Below are positions 6,968 to 14,723 of a stretch of DNA of 22,106 bases, piece by piece. The translations under genes and the position numbers were made by a program. The notes under the pieces were generated by a model that ran no database searches, was not told the origin of the DNA, and saw only the letters and a program-made list of their open reading frames with translations. The stretch covers positions 437-22,542 of the forward strand of contig DKTR01000035.1 in assembly GCA_002473385.1 (NCBI GenBank), in the 5' to 3' direction. Source of the stretch: Lachnospiraceae bacterium UBA7225. Its GTDB lineage: Bacteria; Bacillota; Clostridia; Lachnospirales; Lachnospiraceae. How positions within the stretch are numbered: position 1 is the stretch's first letter; the number at the start of each line of letters is the position of its first letter.

Positions 6968-8380
6968 TTATACCGGATATGCTCCGTTTTTTGTATCTGC
7001 CACAGTGGCATCTACCTTGGTCTGCTGTGCCTCTCTGTATTTGAAGAACTCGGTTGCTACCTGCGGGAACAGTGCATAGGACAGCACGTCCTCATCCTGC
7101 TGGGACCACTGAGCCATTTCCGCTCTTAAAGTATCCAGCTCGTCCGGGATAAGGTCTGCCGGACGGCAGGTGATGATATCCATATCGCCGATACACTTCT
7201 TCTGTACTTCCGGGTTGAACGGCTTTACAGTTGCGCCGTATCTTCCGCTCAGCACGTCCTTCGTCTGCTGCGGAACCATCTTGTAGCGCTCACCGTTGAT
7301 AACGTTCATAACCGCCTGGGTACCAACAATCTGGGAGGACGGTGTTACCAGCGGGCACTCACCAAGATCCTTACGCACACGCGGAACCTCTTCCAGTACC
7401 TCATAGTATTTATCCTCAGCATGAAGATCCTTAAGCTGTGAAGTAAGGTTGGAAAGCATTCCGCCCGGTACCTGGTACAGCAGTGTCTTAATATTTACAC
7501 CAAGGTTCTTCGGGTTCAGCAGTCCGCTCTCCAGCGCCTCATCACGGATCGGGCGGAAGTAGTCAGCAATCTCTGCCAGAAGGTTCTGATCAAATCCGGT
7601 ATCATACGGTGTACCCTTGAAGGTCTCTACCATAACCTCTGTTGCCGGCTGGGAGGTTCCCAGAGCAAACGGAGACATTGCCGTATCAATTACGTCAACA
7701 CCTGCTTCTACTGCCTTTAAATAGGTCATGGAAGCCACGCCGGAAGTATAGTGTGTGTGAAGCTGGATTGGGATACTTACCGTTTCCTTCAGCGCGGATA
7801 CCAGCTCGGTTGCTGTATACGGAAGAAGCAGACCTGCCATATCCTTGATACAGATGGAATTTGCACCCATATCCTCAATCTTCTTTGCCATCTCTTTCCA
7901 GTAGTCCAGTGTATAAGCCTCACCAAGGGTATAGGAAAGCGCTACCTGCGCATGCCCTTTTTCCTTGTTTGCTGCTGTGACTGCAGTCTGCAGGTTGCGC
8001 AAATCATTCAGACAGTCAAAAATACGGATGATATCAATACCGTTTGCAATAGACTTCTGTACAAAATACTCTACTACATCGTCTGCATACGGACGATAGC
8101 CAAGAATATTCTGTCCACGGAACAGCATCTGCAGCTTCGTATTCTTGAAGCCGTCACGGAATTTGCGAAGTCTGTCCCACGGATCTTCTTTTAAGAAACG
8201 AAGGGAAGCATCAAATGTCGCGCCACCCCAGCATTCCACCGAGTGGTAGCCTACTTTATCCATCTTCTCAACAATCGGAAGCATCTGTTCCGTTGTCATT
8301 CTGGTGGCAATCAGAGACTGATGCGCGTCACGCAAAATCGTCTCAGTAATTTTAATCGGTTTTTTAACCTGGTTTGCCAT
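6968..8380 (-). CDS. oadA: 5S-type carboxyltransferase subunit (oxaloacetate decarboxylase alpha / pyruvate carboxylase B-like), without biotin domain
   Basis: The 470-residue protein has the TIM-barrel carboxyltransferase domain and the following conserved PYC/OADA region, but stops before any biotinyl domain. Metal and catalytic residues are visible: Asp18 in TILRDAHQSL, Lys179 (the carbamylated lysine) in SICIKDMAG and His208/His210 in LHTHYTSG. The FRGQN segment (87-91) is also present. It would transfer the carboxyl of oxaloacetate (or carboxylate pyruvate in reverse) to or from biotin on the separate carrier encoded at 9658-10035. It is the last gene of the operon, with AGGAGG ahead of its ATG. 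Lack of the biotin domain makes it resemble the 5S subunit of Propionibacterium transcarboxylase. No biotin carboxylase gene is nearby, so ATP-driven pyruvate carboxylation is not indicated. Confidence 0.9.
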   Translation of the reverse strand: MANQVKKPIKITETILRDAHQSLIATRMTTEQMLPIVEKMDKVGYHSVECWGGATFDASLRFLKEDPWDRLRKFRDGFKNTKLQMLFRGQNILGYRPYADDVVEYFVQKSIANGIDIIRIFDCLNDLRNLQTAVTAANKEKGHAQVALSYTLGEAYTLDYWKEMAKKIEDMGANSICIKDMAGLLLPYTATELVSALKETVSIPIQLHTHYTSGVASMTYLKAVEAGVDVIDTAMSPFALGTSQPATEVMVETFKGTPYDTGFDQNLLAEIADYFRPIRDEALESGLLNPKNLGVNIKTLLYQVPGGMLSNLTSQLKDLHAEDKYYEVLEEVPRVRKDLGECPLVTPSSQIVGTQAVMNVINGERYKMVPQQTKDVLSGRYGATVKPFNPEVQKKCIGDMDIITCRPADLIPDELDTLRAEMAQWSQQDEDVLSYALFPQVATEFFKYREAQQTKVDATVADTKNGAYPV

Positions 8381-8465
8381 TTTATTTTCCTCCTATTCTA
8401 CATACGGCTGCCGGGGTTTCACACTAAATTCAAACTGCGGCTGCCGCCTTGTTTTTATTAAGTGC

Positions 8466-9614
8466 TCACACCCCGAAGATCGCCATAAAGGTACCTGCCG
8501 CTACGGCTGTACCGATAACACCGGCTACGTTCGGACCCATTGCGTGCATCAGCAGGAAGTTGGTCGGATCCGCTTCGGCGCCCACCTTCTGGGATACACG
8601 CGCTGCCATCGGCACTGCGGATACACCTGCCGAACCGATCAGCGGGTTAATCTTGCCGCCGGACAGCTTGCACATGAGCTTACCGAACATAACACCGCCA
8701 AGGGTACCGAATGCAAATGCTACCAGGCCAAGAATAACGATCTTGATTGTATCCAGATTAAGGAAAGCTTCCGCGCTGGTAGAAGCACCAACGGAAGTAC
8801 CAAGCAGGATAACTACGATGTACATCAGCGCGTTGGACGCGGTCTCTGTGAGCTGCTTTACAACACCGGATTCACGGAACAGGTTTCCAAGCATCAGCAT
8901 ACCAACAAGCGGAGCTGTGGTCGGCAGAAGCAGACACACAACGATTGTGATGATGATCGGGAAAAGGATCTTCTCCAGTTTAGATACCGGACGGAGCTGT
9001 TCCATCTTGATTTTACGCTCTTCCTCTGTGGTAAACGCTTTCATAATAGGCGGCTGGATGATCGGAACAAGGGACATATAGGAATATGCTGCCACCGCGA
9101 TCGGTCCCATAAGGGAGGTCTGTCCAAGTTTACCGGCAAGGAAAATAGAGGTCGGGCCATCTGCGCCTCCGATGATCGAGATCGCTGCTGCTGCCTTTCC
9201 GTTAAATCCAAGGAAAATAGCAAGGAAGTACGCCATGTAAATACCAAGCTGTGCGGCAGCGCCGAGCAGGAAGCTCTTGGGGTTCGCGATCAGAGGACCG
9301 AAGTCCGTCATTGCTCCGACACCCATAAAAATAAGTGACGGCAGGATACTCCACTCATCCAGAATATAGAAGTAATGGAGCAGTCCGCCTACGCCATTGG
9401 ACATTTCCTCGGGTTTCGCCATGATATCCGGGTAAATGTTTACCAACAGCATACCAAATGCAATCGGAACCAGCAGAAGCGGCTCAAAACCATGTTTGAT
9501 AGCAAGGTACAAAAATACACATGCCACTGCTATCATCAGGTAGTTGCCCCAGGTCAGGTTAAAAAACGCTGTCTGGTGGAGCAGATTGCCTAATGTATCT
9601 GTAATGTATGACAT
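8466..9614 (-). CDS. oadB: Na+-translocating decarboxylase beta subunit
   Basis: The 382-residue membrane protein has about ten hydrophobic segments and belongs to the OadB/GcdB/MmdB family. These subunits decarboxylate carboxybiotin and couple this to export of Na+. The SIIGGADGPTSIFLA motif (Asp152) matches the re-entrant loop whose Asp is essential in oxaloacetate decarboxylase. The AGVSAVPMAARV and DPTNFLLMHAMGPNVAGVIG segments near the C-terminus are also family hallmarks. Length is on the short side but complete: both ends match the family. The gene starts after an AGGAGG site and follows the biotin carrier gene by 43 bases. Confidence 0.95.
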   Translation of the reverse strand: MSYITDTLGNLLHQTAFFNLTWGNYLMIAVACVFLYLAIKHGFEPLLLVPIAFGMLLVNIYPDIMAKPEEMSNGVGGLLHYFYILDEWSILPSLIFMGVGAMTDFGPLIANPKSFLLGAAAQLGIYMAYFLAIFLGFNGKAAAAISIIGGADGPTSIFLAGKLGQTSLMGPIAVAAYSYMSLVPIIQPPIMKAFTTEEERKIKMEQLRPVSKLEKILFPIIITIVVCLLLPTTAPLVGMLMLGNLFRESGVVKQLTETASNALMYIVVILLGTSVGASTSAEAFLNLDTIKIVILGLVAFAFGTLGGVMFGKLMCKLSGGKINPLIGSAGVSAVPMAARVSQKVGAEADPTNFLLMHAMGPNVAGVIGTAVAAGTFMAIFGV

Positions 9615-9657
9615 TGTCTTACCTCCTGTTTTGTAGTGTTACATACGCGCTTTGCAA

Positions 9658-10035
9658 TTAATTCAGAGATGCCAGTACGTCGCCGTTTTCTACTGCTGCG
9701 CCGACTGCCACGTCAATACTTGCAACTGTGCCGTCCTGTGGAGCTACAACAGGGATTTCCATCTTCATTGCTTCCAGGATAACAATGGTGTCGCCGGTCT
9801 TTACAGCCTGTCCGACACTTGCCTCTACCTTAAATACCTTACCCGGTACGGAAGCTGTAACCTTTACAGCGCCTGCTCCTCCTGCAGCCGGAGCCGCTGC
9901 CGGAGCCGGAGCTGCCTTCGGAGCTGCCTTCGGTGCCGCTGCCGGTCTTGCTGCCGGAGCTGCTGCGCCGCCTGCTCCCTCTTCTACGGTTACGTCATAT
10001 GCTACGCCATTTACAGTAATTGTATAACTCTTCAT
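9658..10035 (-). CDS. Biotin carboxyl carrier subunit of the decarboxylase
   Basis: This 125-residue protein has a short N-terminal segment (1-20), a flexible Ala/Pro/Lys linker (about 21-56) and a biotinyl domain (57-125). Biotin would be attached to Lys91 in the motif EAMKMEI. It corresponds to GcdC/MmdC or the 1.3S subunit of transcarboxylase, and it shuttles the carboxyl group between the soluble carboxyltransferases and the membrane beta subunit. It is placed between the gamma and beta subunit genes, with a GGAGG ribosome binding site. A lipoyl domain is unlikely because of the Met residues flanking the lysine and the context. Confidence 0.93.
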   Translation of the reverse strand: MKSYTITVNGVAYDVTVEEGAGGAAAPAARPAAAPKAAPKAAPAPAAAPAAGGAGAVKVTASVPGKVFKVEASVGQAVKTGDTIVILEAMKMEIPVVAPQDGTVASIDVAVGAAVENGDVLASLN

Positions 10036-10059
10036 TTTCTTTTCCTCCTGATTTCGATG

Positions 10060-10905
10060 TTAGGCTCTCTGCCATTTATTGCGATTGCTTTTCTTAATAG
10101 AACGCACTACAAATCCGTCTGTGGTAGTTCCCTCTGCTGCCGCGATTGCAGCCGCGATTACAGCGATCAGCTCGCCGTCGTCCACGGTCTCCTCTGCAGG
10201 AGCCGGTGCTGCCACAGGCGCTGCCGGAACCGCTGCTGTCTTCGCTGCCGGAGCCGCGTCCTTTTTCGCCATAGATTCCTCTAATTTTCCGATATGCTTG
10301 AACTGACCAATAAGGAAGCTTAAAAAAAGCAGTACGAGGAATACGATACCGATACCCATCAGGGTGTTCATTGCCGCTTCCTGCATTGTTTTACCAAGCG
10401 AACTGTTTGCTTCCGCAAAGCTGATGGAATCCGGTGTAAGGGTCTTTCTGTCCAGTACGATCGTCACCATTCCTTCTCCATTCGCGAAATCGCAGGTAGA
10501 TTCAATGGTAATTGTGCTGCTGTCCGCTGAGATATCGTGTTCCTTTGCTTCAATAAAGCCGCCGAGTACACCTCTTACAGACAGCCAGGATTCCACCGCC
10601 GCAACGGAATAATCTGGCGGGACGCTTAAAATTGAAGGCGGATTCACAATCTCATCCAGCTCCGCATCAGACATGCCCGCAATCAGACTGATTGTCTCAG
10701 ATGCATAATCTGCAAGCGTTTCGCTGTCGCTGCTGCTCACGCTGTCATCTGCTTTCACAAGGGCAGCAGAAGTAGCTTCTTTTGCTTCCGTCGCCTGCTC
10801 CTCTGTCACCGCTTCTGTCGTCTCCTCCGCGTAAACCGGAGCTGCTGCAAGTGCAAACATCGCTGCTGCAGACAGTGAAACAACTAATCCTTTAAATTTT
10901 CTCAT
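10060..10905 (-). CDS. OadG-like gamma subunit with signal peptide and extracytoplasmic domain
   Basis: The 281-residue protein has a signal peptide (residues 1-26, ending in PVYA) and an acidic Thr/Glu-rich spacer. A folded extracytoplasmic region follows (about 60-170, with TITIESTCDFANGEG and a repeated Ser/Asp pattern). One transmembrane helix (about 180-202) comes next, then an Ala/Pro-rich cytoplasmic linker and the C-terminal signature DGELIAVIAAAIAAAEG...FVVRSIKK of OadG-like subunits. Classical OadG is only about 80 residues and lacks the outer domain. The subunit probably tethers the soluble carboxyltransferase to the pump. I chose the ATG at 10905, with GAGGTGA six bases upstream. 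A GTG at 10914 lies inside that ribosome binding site. It starts 14 bases after the preceding gene's stop, so translation is likely coupled. Confidence 0.85.
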   Translation of the reverse strand: MRKFKGLVVSLSAAAMFALAAAPVYAEETTEAVTEEQATEAKEATSAALVKADDSVSSSDSETLADYASETISLIAGMSDAELDEIVNPPSILSVPPDYSVAAVESWLSVRGVLGGFIEAKEHDISADSSTITIESTCDFANGEGMVTIVLDRKTLTPDSISFAEANSSLGKTMQEAAMNTLMGIGIVFLVLLFLSFLIGQFKHIGKLEESMAKKDAAPAAKTAAVPAAPVAAPAPAEETVDDGELIAVIAAAIAAAEGTTTDGFVVRSIKKSNRNKWQRA

Positions 10906-10919
10906 ATCATTCACCTCGC

Positions 10920-12356
10920 TTAAACCGTGCCGTGTTTTTTCGCCGGACGGTCTTCTCTTTTTGTGAATAACATTTCAAATGCCCCAATCACATATTTTCT
11001 GGTATCGCAGGCATCAATAATTGCATCAACATAGCCTCTCTTTGCTGCGGATGCCGCGCTGGTCTGCAAAGCTGCATACTCTGCTGCCTTTTCATTCATC
11101 GTCGCCGCATCAGCATCTGCATACATAATCTTTGCCGCAAGCTTTGCATCCATAGTTCCGATCTCAGCCGTTGGCCACGCAAAAGTCATATCTGCGCCGA
11201 TTGCCTTGCTGTTCATCGCAACGTAAGCGCTGCCGTAAGCTGCGCCGATTACAACGTTTACCTTCGGAACGGTTGCATTAGCAAACGCATATGTAAGCTT
11301 TGCGACTGCCTTTGCAATGCCTCTCTCAGAGTGCATATTTGCTTTGAAGCCCTTCACATTGGTAAGAGAAAGCACCGGAATGCTGAACGCATCGCAGAAC
11401 TGTACAAATTCTGCTGCCTTTACCGCACCCTTCTTTGTCAGAACAGCGTCGTAGGAATCAGTCTTGTTTCCTTCTGCATCGTATACCTCTGTACGGTTTG
11501 CAACAGCTCCGACGGTCTGTCCATTCAGACGCAGGAAACCGGTTACCATCTCTTTCGCATACGCTGCCTTTGTCTCAACAAAAACATTGTCATCTGCAAT
11601 CTGTCCAAGAAGAATCGAAGTATCTCCCACACAATTTGCCAGATCTGCGCAAACGCGGTTAAGGTCGTCAGCGCATTCTTCATAAGACATATCATCCTCG
11701 TTGTTTGCAGGAAGCATGCCGACAAGCTGACGGATACCTGCGAAAATCTCGCTCTCACTGCCCACAAAATCTACCAGACCAGCTTCTTCGCTCTGGAACT
11801 TTGCGGACGCCGTATCACACTTCTCTTTTGTATTGCCATCCAGTGCGTTCGGAGAATTTACAAACAATTTTGCATTTTTCTCTTCCATGAATGTAAAATC
11901 AGTAAGCCCCGGTACGATCGCCAGACCGCCGCCGCAGGTACCGAATACCGCTGTGATCTGCGGGATGACACCGGAAGCAAGCGCCTGCTTCTCATAAATC
12001 ACGCCAAAAGCATTCAATGCATCTGTCGCTTCCTGGAGACGAAGACCTGCGCAATCTACCAGCCCGATAACCGGTGCGCCCATCTTCATTGCCAGATCGT
12101 AGATACCTGTGATTTTCTTCGCGTGCATCTCTCCAATTGTGCCGCCGAGAACAGAAACATCCTGGCTGTATACATATACCAGACTGCCGTCAATCAAGCC
12201 ATATCCGGTAATGACACCGTCTGCCGGAGTGTCTGCTTTTGCCATGTTGAAGTCCGTGTTTCTGGCAGTAATACTTCCACCGATTTCAACAAAACTGTTC
12301 TCATCAAGCAAAGCTGCGATTCTTTTGCCTGCTAAGGTTTGTGCTGTGTTACTCAT
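10920..12356 (-). CDS. CoA-type (12S-like) carboxyltransferase subunit
   Basis: The 478-residue protein has the double crotonase-fold carboxyltransferase domain of propionyl-/methylmalonyl-CoA carboxyltransferases (PccB, MmdA, 12S). The N-half oxyanion region reads AVFGTCGGGLAIVPG (137-150). The C-half has TVPKVNVVIGAAYGSAYVAM (362-381) and the AWPTAEIG motif (393-400). It is shorter than typical 510-530-residue relatives. At about 333-345 the usual PGFxPGxxQE loop is replaced by KGFKANMHSERG, so the acyl-CoA substrate may not be methylmalonyl-CoA. It is the first gene of the operon, with GGAGGG ahead of the ATG, and shares the operon's single biotin carrier with the 5S-type subunit. Confidence 0.87.
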   Translation of the reverse strand: MSNTAQTLAGKRIAALLDENSFVEIGGSITARNTDFNMAKADTPADGVITGYGLIDGSLVYVYSQDVSVLGGTIGEMHAKKITGIYDLAMKMGAPVIGLVDCAGLRLQEATDALNAFGVIYEKQALASGVIPQITAVFGTCGGGLAIVPGLTDFTFMEEKNAKLFVNSPNALDGNTKEKCDTASAKFQSEEAGLVDFVGSESEIFAGIRQLVGMLPANNEDDMSYEECADDLNRVCADLANCVGDTSILLGQIADDNVFVETKAAYAKEMVTGFLRLNGQTVGAVANRTEVYDAEGNKTDSYDAVLTKKGAVKAAEFVQFCDAFSIPVLSLTNVKGFKANMHSERGIAKAVAKLTYAFANATVPKVNVVIGAAYGSAYVAMNSKAIGADMTFAWPTAEIGTMDAKLAAKIMYADADAATMNEKAAEYAALQTSAASAAKRGYVDAIIDACDTRKYVIGAFEMLFTKREDRPAKKHGTV

Positions 12357-12381
12357 TTTTCAGCCCTCCATTTTCTATATT

Positions 12382-12404
12382 AGATAAATTGAAACCAATT
12401 ATCT
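12382..12404 (-). promoter_or_regulatory. Hairpin in the decarboxylase operon leader
   Basis: AGATAAATTG (12382-12391) pairs with CAATTATCT (12396-12404) around AAAC, with one bulged A. It lies just after the predicted transcription start and about 15 bases upstream of the ribosome binding site. It may stabilise the 5' end; no T run follows. Confidence 0.4.
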
Positions 12405-12414
12405 GCCGTTTATC

Positions 12415-12443
12415 ATTGTACTTGATTTCAAACATAAAGGCAA
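12415..12443 (-). promoter_or_regulatory. Promoter of the Na+-pump decarboxylase operon
   Basis: On the minus strand TTGCCT (12438-12443), a 17-base spacer and TACAAT (12415-12420) form a strong sigma70-type promoter. The predicted start near 12408 gives a leader of about 50 bases. Confidence 0.75.
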
Positions 12444-12447
12444 GACC

Positions 12448-12467
12448 TTTGTCGACATTTTGACAAA
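12448..12467. promoter_or_regulatory. Candidate operator just upstream of the decarboxylase promoter
   Basis: TTTGTC and GACAAA (12448-12453 and 12462-12467) form an inverted repeat with an eight-base spacer. The perfect palindrome TGTCGACA (12450-12457) overlaps it. The site abuts the -35 box, a typical position for an activator or for repressor contact. No regulator gene is in the window, and the motif matches no site I can name. Confidence 0.35.
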
Positions 12468-12536
12468 CTTTTTTCATTGCTTTTCACTTCATTCCCCGTC
12501 GCCTTTTCAAATCAATTGAAAATCCCCTCCACAGAT

Positions 12537-13748
12537 TTACAGCATATAGTTCTCCCATACCCAGAAAAGCCAGTCCCCGAAGCTTTTTGCCGGAACACCG
12601 GATGTCGTCACCAGGGGATATTCCTCCAGCAGCAGATCCCCGAGATAATAGCTGATCTTTCCGACCACAGTTCCCTTTTCTACCGGCGCCAGAAGGGTTT
12701 TCCGGACTGTCAAGCGGCTGCGGATCTGCTCATCCCTGCGCAAAAGATATTGTTTTCCCGAAGCCTTCGATGTATCTGGTACTGCCTCCACAGCCGCCGT
12801 TCTCCAGGGATTTTTATCACTGCCAAGACCTCCTTCTACCGTGAGGGTGTGCGCCTTTTCCTCACAGCGCACTGTCTGGCTGCGGTAATTTTCCGTGCCG
12901 TAGGTCAGCAGGGTGCCTGCATCGCGCCACTTCCAGGTGCGGTTATCTGGCCAGCCGCATGCCAGCAGCGTCACAATAAACAGCCTTCCCTCACTCTCAA
13001 GGACACAGACATAACAATAGCCCGCTGCGGCGGTATAACCGGTCTTTCCAGAAATGACTCCCTCCATCATGTCCATGAACGCATTATGGTTCTGACAGGA
13101 GAAGCTGCGGCTCTGCTCTACATTAGAGAAGCTGTAGCTGCGCGTCTGTGTGATTTTCAAAAATGTCCCCCGCTGCGGCGATATGCTCACACAATACCGC
13201 ATAATCCGTGCAAGATCGGTCGCCGTCGTGGAATGCGCTCCGCCGCTGTCTGTGGCATCCAGCCCGTTTGGCGTAACAAAATGCGTATTTTCGCAGCCAA
13301 GTTCCACTGCTTTTTCATTCATCATGACAGCAAATCCCTCCACGCTCCCGCCGATATGCTCCGCAATTACTACAGCGCTGTCGTTATGTGATTCCAGCAT
13401 CAGTGAATACAGAAGATCCTCCACATAAAATTCTTCTCCCGTCTGTACACCGAGATGTACCTTTGGCTGTGCCGCCGCATTAGCAGACGCCGTCGCAATT
13501 TCCCCCTGACGTGCGCTCTCCAGCGTCAGAATACAGGTCATGATCTTAGTCGTGCTCGCCATTGGCAGCACTTCCTCCTCGTTTTTTCCAAAAAGAATAC
13601 GCCCACTGCTGCCATCCATCAGCACAGCACTATGGGCGTATAGGTTCTGTAATTCCTCCGGTACATTTTCCATCGCCGCCCCGCTGCTCTGAAACAACGT
13701 CACCAGAGCAGACAGACAGGCAAGAAAACAGCGCCATCTCTTTTTCAT
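12537..13748 (-). CDS. D-alanyl-D-alanine carboxypeptidase (serine peptidase S11)
   Basis: This 403-residue secreted DacF/PBP5-type enzyme trims the terminal D-Ala from peptidoglycan stem peptides. It has an N-terminal signal sequence (about 1-25) and all three penicillin-binding motifs: Ser65-x-x-Lys68 (STTK), Ser120-x-Asn122 (SHN) and Lys235-Thr-Gly (KTG). A beta-rich C-terminal domain follows (about 280-380), then an aromatic tail (WLFWVWENYM), which may be the amphipathic membrane anchor of this family. A candidate promoter lies at 13818-13845, and the ribosome binding site AAGGGGG is nine bases from the ATG. No clear terminator follows before the decarboxylase promoter. A second S11 enzyme lies at 16999-18189. 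Confidence 0.9.
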   Translation of the reverse strand: MKKRWRCFLACLSALVTLFQSSGAAMENVPEELQNLYAHSAVLMDGSSGRILFGKNEEEVLPMASTTKIMTCILTLESARQGEIATASANAAAQPKVHLGVQTGEEFYVEDLLYSLMLESHNDSAVVIAEHIGGSVEGFAVMMNEKAVELGCENTHFVTPNGLDATDSGGAHSTTATDLARIMRYCVSISPQRGTFLKITQTRSYSFSNVEQSRSFSCQNHNAFMDMMEGVISGKTGYTAAAGYCYVCVLESEGRLFIVTLLACGWPDNRTWKWRDAGTLLTYGTENYRSQTVRCEEKAHTLTVEGGLGSDKNPWRTAAVEAVPDTSKASGKQYLLRRDEQIRSRLTVRKTLLAPVEKGTVVGKISYYLGDLLLEEYPLVTTSGVPAKSFGDWLFWVWENYML

Positions 13749-13817
13749 ACGGCATATCCCCCTTCTCTCTGCTTTTTCCCGGCGTCCAAAAACCTCTCTG
13801 CGCCCGGATTTCTTATG

Positions 13818-13845
13818 ATAACAGGATATGTCCGCATTCTTTCAA
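13818..13845 (-). promoter_or_regulatory. Possible promoter of the first D,D-carboxypeptidase gene
   Basis: On the minus strand TTGAAA (13840-13845) and TGTTAT (13818-13823) are 16 bases apart. The -35 is good and the -10 imperfect. It lies directly after the hairpin that ends the preceding gene. Confidence 0.4.
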
Positions 13846-13847
13846 TT

Positions 13848-13883
13848 ATGACGGGCAGTCACCGCAGACTGCAGCCCCGTCAT
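13848..13883 (-). terminator. Hairpin overlapping the stop codon of the phospholipase C-like gene
   Basis: An outer stem ATGACGG/CCGTCAT (from 13848 to 13883) encloses an inner stem GCAGTC/GACTGC (13855-13860 with 13867-13872). The structure covers the TGA stop. No T run follows on the minus strand, so it may protect the 3' end or be a weak or Rho-type stop site. Confidence 0.4.
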
Positions 13884-14668
13884 TTGTAATTCCGGTTGAA
13901 GCGCGCGTCCAGCTCTTCGCCAGAGAGCACACTCTGATAATATCGCTCAAGCACCGTCACCGTTTCCGGCACGGCAAGCCAGAACAGCCGCTTCAGTTCT
14001 CTGGTACTCTCCTCGCACACCGGGCGCCGCTCCTTCCGCATGATGCGCCCCTGTACCAGAGCATAAGCCCCGGCCGCTTTCGCCGCACCAAGCAGGGCTT
14101 TCCGCTTAAAGGATGTCGGACACACTGTGATGCCTGTATAAAATTTCATAGCATGCAGCATATGGTGTACCTCTTTTTCCGAAACCTCCGGCAAAACCGC
14201 CGCAATACTGCGGACGCAATCCTTCGTCGGATGGATAACGCATGCCGGATGATAAAAGAACGGATTTTTCCCGCTATCCTCCATCAGAGCGCGGTCCAGC
14301 TCCGTCTCAATTTCATCGTGTCCCGCACCTGTCCGTCTCATATAATCTCCGATATAAGGATGACATGTGCTGTCCAGCATAAAGTGACAGACAAACCCCA
14401 GCAGATACGCAAAGACTCCCTCATCCTTTGTCCTGCGGTACAGCCCGCCTCCCTTTTCAAAAAAAACGGCGGCCTCCTCCTGATGCAGCTGCTGCCCCAG
14501 CTCATTAATGCAGTTTTTATGAAACGGACGCACATAAAATAAAATATCCGGTCCATGCAGCCCGACCGTATACGCCATCTGGTGGCGCGCGATGATTTCC
14601 CTTATCTCACTGTTTAGCTTTCCATATACTGTTTTTCCAAATAAATCATGTGCATAAGTGGTAGGCAT
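13880..14668 (-). CDS. Zinc-dependent phospholipase C-like protein
   Basis: The 262-residue protein has the histidine/aspartate pattern of the bacterial zinc-dependent phospholipase C fold (Pfam PF00882): His7 near the N-terminus (TYAHDLFG), His38 and Asp41 in GLHGPDILFY, and His95, Asp99 and His103 in GFVCHFMLDSTCHPY. There is no signal peptide, so unlike classical secreted PLC toxins it probably works in the cytoplasm. Many Firmicutes encode such proteins with unknown substrates. The ATG at 14668 is chosen because AGGAGA lies seven bases upstream and the family sequence begins there. A longer open frame to 14713 adds a non-conserved stretch. It lies downstream of scpB with a 55-base gap and is probably in the same transcript. 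Confidence 0.8.
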   Translation of the reverse strand: MPTTYAHDLFGKTVYGKLNSEIREIIARHQMAYTVGLHGPDILFYVRPFHKNCINELGQQLHQEEAAVFFEKGGGLYRRTKDEGVFAYLLGFVCHFMLDSTCHPYIGDYMRRTGAGHDEIETELDRALMEDSGKNPFFYHPACVIHPTKDCVRSIAAVLPEVSEKEVHHMLHAMKFYTGITVCPTSFKRKALLGAAKAAGAYALVQGRIMRKERRPVCEESTRELKRLFWLAVPETVTVLERYYQSVLSGEELDARFNRNYK

Positions 14669-14723
14669 TGCCGTATCTCCTATCTTTTTACATGTCTGTG
14701 CCTCTGGCGGCATACCAAAACAA

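Noticed and set aside
11331..12335. 334-codon open frame on the plus strand opposite the CoA-type carboxyltransferase gene
   Set aside because: It is a codon-bias shadow of a well-supported gene; its translation is Cys/His/Arg-rich with no recognisable domain or ribosome binding site.
13562..14542. 326-codon plus-strand open frame spanning a carboxypeptidase gene and the phospholipase C-like gene
   Set aside because: It covers two real minus-strand genes and the gap between them, and has no protein-like features.
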